Of a stretch of DNA of 64,000 nucleotides, positions 62,006 to 64,000 are shown piece by piece. Every line of letters begins with the position of its first letter. Position 1 is the first letter of the stretch. The notes beneath the pieces are model-generated. The model did no database searches. It was not told the origin of the DNA and was given only the letters and a program-made list of their open reading frames with translations. The position numbers and the translations under genes are program-made. The stretch comes from Qipengyuania vulgaris (GTDB lineage: Bacteria > Pseudomonadota > Alphaproteobacteria > Sphingomonadales > Sphingomonadaceae): assembly GCA_000756795.1 (NCBI GenBank), contig CCSI01000003.1, forward strand, positions 186,001 through 250,000, read 5' to 3'.

Positions 62006-63034
62006 TTACTTCGCGCTCGAACGCTCTACCAGCCGCACCGGCACGCGGCGTTCGGCGCGTTCGCCCTCGCCAGCCAGTGCGGTCTCAACGAGGAGGCGAC
62101 CGGCTTCAGCGAAATCAGGCTCGACCGTGGTCAGCGGTGGATTGCTGAATTCGCCCGAGCCGAGGCCGTCGAAACCGACCACCCCGACCTTGCCGGGAAC
62201 CGCGACACCGCGCGAAGCGAGTTCCTCCAGCGCCCCCAGAGCCATGGCGTCGCAGGCGAAAAACAGCCCGTCGAAGGCAGCCCCGCTGTCGCAAAGACTG
62301 GCGACTGCACTGCGGCCCTGTACGACCCGCTCACCCTGCTCGGGAACGGCTGCCTCGTGCGCAGTGAGGCCGGCCTTCTCCATCGCCGCACGATATCCCT
62401 CATAGCGTTCACGAAACTGCTTTTGCGAGGAATTGGGGTCGCCGACGAAGTGGATGTCCTTCGCCCCGCCCTTAACCAGCCGCTCGACCGCGAGCCTGCC
62501 ACCTTCCGCATTGTCCGAGCGCACCCAGACCGCATCGTCGAAGGGCGAACCCCAGAAGGCAATCGCGTGGCTGGTATCGGCAACGGTGCGGAAATAATCC
62601 CATGCGGGCTTGTTGGTGGCGGTGCCGATGACCACCACGCCATCGGCCTGTCTGCGCCCGACATAATGGCCGAAGAGCTCGTCTTCCTTGGCCTGGAAGG
62701 AGACCAGCGCCTCGTAGCCGCGCTCTGCCGCTGCAGCGCAGGTGCTGCCGAGCAGGCTGTAGTAAAAGGGGTTGATTGCCGCGGGCCCCTGCCCGTCGCG
62801 CCCGATGACGACGATGGCGATGGTCCCGGTCTCGCCTTTGCGCAGGCCTGCGGCGCGCATGTTGACGTGATAGCCAAGTTCGGCAGCGGCCTGTTCGACC
62901 CGGCGGCGCGTGGCTTCGGTAATGGTTTCCGAACCCGACAGCGCGCGGCTTACGGTCGACTGGCTGACCCCGGCGCGTTCCGCAACGTCGATGGACGTCA
63001 CGCGATAGGGGCGCCCGTTACCCTCTTTTGTCAT
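62006..63034 (-). CDS. LacI-family transcriptional regulator
   Basis: 342 residues. N-terminal LacI helix-turn-helix VTSIDVAERAGVSQSTVSRA, hinge helix AAAELGYHVNMRAAGLRKGE, then a periplasmic-binding-protein-like ligand domain (IAIVVIGRDGQGPAAINPFY, GVVVIGTATN, DGLFFACDAMALGALEEL, VGVVGFDGLGSGEF). The regulator probably binds a sugar or related small molecule. The gene lies upstream of the amidohydrolase on the same strand, so the two may be one transcript. The divergent gene at 63184 is a second possible target. No clear LacI-type palindrome was found in the 149-base gap. Confidence 0.94.
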   Translation of the reverse strand: MTKEGNGRPYRVTSIDVAERAGVSQSTVSRALSGSETITEATRRRVEQAAAELGYHVNMRAAGLRKGETGTIAIVVIGRDGQGPAAINPFYYSLLGSTCAAAAERGYEALVSFQAKEDELFGHYVGRRQADGVVVIGTATNKPAWDYFRTVADTSHAIAFWGSPFDDAVWVRSDNAEGGRLAVERLVKGGAKDIHFVGDPNSSQKQFRERYEGYRAAMEKAGLTAHEAAVPEQGERVVQGRSAVASLCDSGAAFDGLFFACDAMALGALEELASRGVAVPGKVGVVGFDGLGSGEFSNPPLTTVEPDFAEAGRLLVETALAGEGERAERRVPVRLVERSSAK

Positions 63035-63183
63035 GGCAACTCCTCAACTCCGGCCCTGCCCTAGCGAAAGGAATTCGGGAAAGCGAGAGGCCGCGAAACT
63101 TGCGCAAGAGGCATTCTCGTGGGATGTCGCGTCGCCAAGGGTCAACGGGGACAGCGCATGCAGCAGCATCGCGAACACTAAAG

Positions 63184-64000
63184 ATGAGCGATTGCACCAT
63201 ATCCTCCGGCGAGAGGGAGCTGGAAACGCCCGCGCCGGTACGCTTCGTCCACAATGGCCGCTTCGGCGCGGCAGAGGCGATTGCAAACGAGGATTTCGAT
63301 GCGCTGCTGGCCGCAAGGCCCGATATCCTCAAGAGCTTTGCCGAAAATGGCGACCTTTGCTGGACGGTCCAGACCTGGTGCCGACTGCGCGATATGGGTG
63401 TGGGCGGCATCGAGATTGCGACCGAGCCTGCCGAAGGGCGCATCAACCTCGCAAAGTCGAAGACACTTTCGCGCGCAGGAGCGGACCCCAAGCTGTTCCA
63501 GGTTTCGATACAAGCAGATTACCCGCGCGTGCTATGGGCGCAGTTCCATATCCAGCAGAACACCGACCTCCTGTGCGAAGACGGAGCGCTGCAATATCTC
63601 TGGCCGCAGGCAGGCATCGTCCCGCGCGACGACAACCGCGAAGGCGTGAAGCGGGTGGGTTTCCTCGGCAAGCTAGACGGCAATCTTGCAGGGACGGCGG
63701 AACAATGGACCAAGGCCATGGAGGCGCGCGGGTTGGAATTCGTGGTCCAGCCTCCAGAGCGCTGGAACGACTATTCGGATATCGACATTGCCATCGGCCT
63801 GCGCAGCTTCGGTAATGCGCGCCATTCGCGCAAACCGGCGAACAAGCTGCTTAATTCCTGGATTGCAGGCGTTCCTTTCGTCAGCGGTAGCGACAGCGCC
63901 TTTGCGCAGGTGGGCACGGCGGGCATGGACCATCTGCTTGCGCATAATCTCGAGGAGGCGGTGAGCCAGATAGACCGGCTGCGCAGCGACCCGAAGCTCT
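63184..64000 (+). CDS. Unrecognised protein, possibly a GT-B glycosyltransferase (3' partial)
   Basis: Open frame of at least 272 codons from the ATG at 63184 (MSDCTISSGERELE), still open at the window end. Visible parts include a short N-terminal region (VRFVHNGRFGAAEAIANEDF), WTVQTWCRLRDMGVGGIEI, and near the end SRKPANKLLNSWIAGVPFVS followed by SDSAFAQVG. The last resembles the nucleotide-sugar-binding region of GT-B glycosyltransferases, where a K/N-rich loop is followed by WxxGVP and a serine-rich turn; this is a weak resemblance. No signal peptide is visible. It is divergent from the LacI gene. Confidence 0.6.
   Translation, partial: MSDCTISSGERELETPAPVRFVHNGRFGAAEAIANEDFDALLAARPDILKSFAENGDLCWTVQTWCRLRDMGVGGIEIATEPAEGRINLAKSKTLSRAGADPKLFQVSIQADYPRVLWAQFHIQQNTDLLCEDGALQYLWPQAGIVPRDDNREGVKRVGFLGKLDGNLAGTAEQWTKAMEARGLEFVVQPPERWNDYSDIDIAIGLRSFGNARHSRKPANKLLNSWIAGVPFVSGSDSAFAQVGTAGMDHLLAHNLEEAVSQIDRLRSDPKL

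Noticed and set aside
1..64000. Prophage, integrase, insertion sequence or transposase
   Set aside because: No capsid, tail, integrase or transposase sequence was seen; the GIY-YIG gene alone does not make a mobile element.

Overview
The window is a chromosomal stretch of a GC-rich alphaproteobacterium, most likely order Sphingomonadales, family Erythrobacteraceae (Erythrobacter/Qipengyuania/Altererythrobacter type). The basis for this is high GC, a Zymomonas-like zwf-edd-glk-eda Entner-Doudoroff cluster, DUF1465 and DUF1761 proteins, two TonB-dependent receptors, a PtsP-RodZ-CpoB-TilS run, and sphingomonad-style protein sequences. This placement comes from reading sequences, not from a search. 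Coding density is very high: no gap between genes exceeds about 250 bases. The rarA gene at the left edge and an unrecognised gene at the right edge are cut by the window.

Layout. 1-3.4 kb: rarA, an RNase H-fold-like protein, glutaminase, a tandem repeat and tRNA-Thr(UGU). 3.4-8.1 kb: a small glycine-rich protein, a TetR regulator divergent from a TonB receptor, and a sulfotransferase. 8.3-13.5 kb: serS (apparently mosaic), surE, a K+ channel, DUF1761 and rimO. 13.7-17.1 kb: a CHASE2-EAL phosphodiesterase, a 16-codon open frame with its own Shine-Dalgarno site and terminator, and a transglutaminase-like protein. 17.2-22.1 kb: the Entner-Doudoroff operon. 22.1-27.3 kb (minus): ptsP, rodZ, cpoB, tilS. 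27.4-33.2 kb: two divergent YdcH-like small proteins, DUF1465, glpK, an MBL hydrolase, a membrane protein, nadA, and a GIY-YIG nuclease between inverted REP-like repeats. 33.3-43.2 kb: two tandem DUF2254 membrane proteins, an EamA exporter, an Old Yellow Enzyme, a CitE-like lyase, a lipoprotein, lipB, a multi-span membrane protein, a phospholipid-methyltransferase-like enzyme, an MFS transporter and an ArsC-like protein. 43.3-48.4 kb: an iron-type TonB receptor behind Fur-like sites, an orphan 2Fe-2S subunit, a class II aldolase-like protein and a MATE exporter. 48.4-58.5 kb: a chemotaxis operon cheA-W-Y-B-R followed by a GGDEF-EAL protein and two chemoreceptors. 58.6-64 kb: a PD40-amidohydrolase fusion, a LacI regulator and a partial gene.

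How the parts work together. Carbon entry runs through glucokinase, Zwf, Edd and Eda; 6-phosphogluconolactonase is not in the cluster. The chemosensory operon carries its own c-di-GMP enzyme, and a second EAL protein lies 33 kb away. CtrA-like TTAACCAT half-sites precede both cheA and the 16-codon gene, so a shared cell-cycle or motility input is possible but unproven.

No CRISPR array, insertion sequence, prophage, integrase or rRNA was seen. The observations most worth a second look are the two AT-rich blocks inside serS, the 16-residue microprotein unit, the REP-framed GIY-YIG gene, and the chemotaxis/c-di-GMP operon with no flagellar genes near it.
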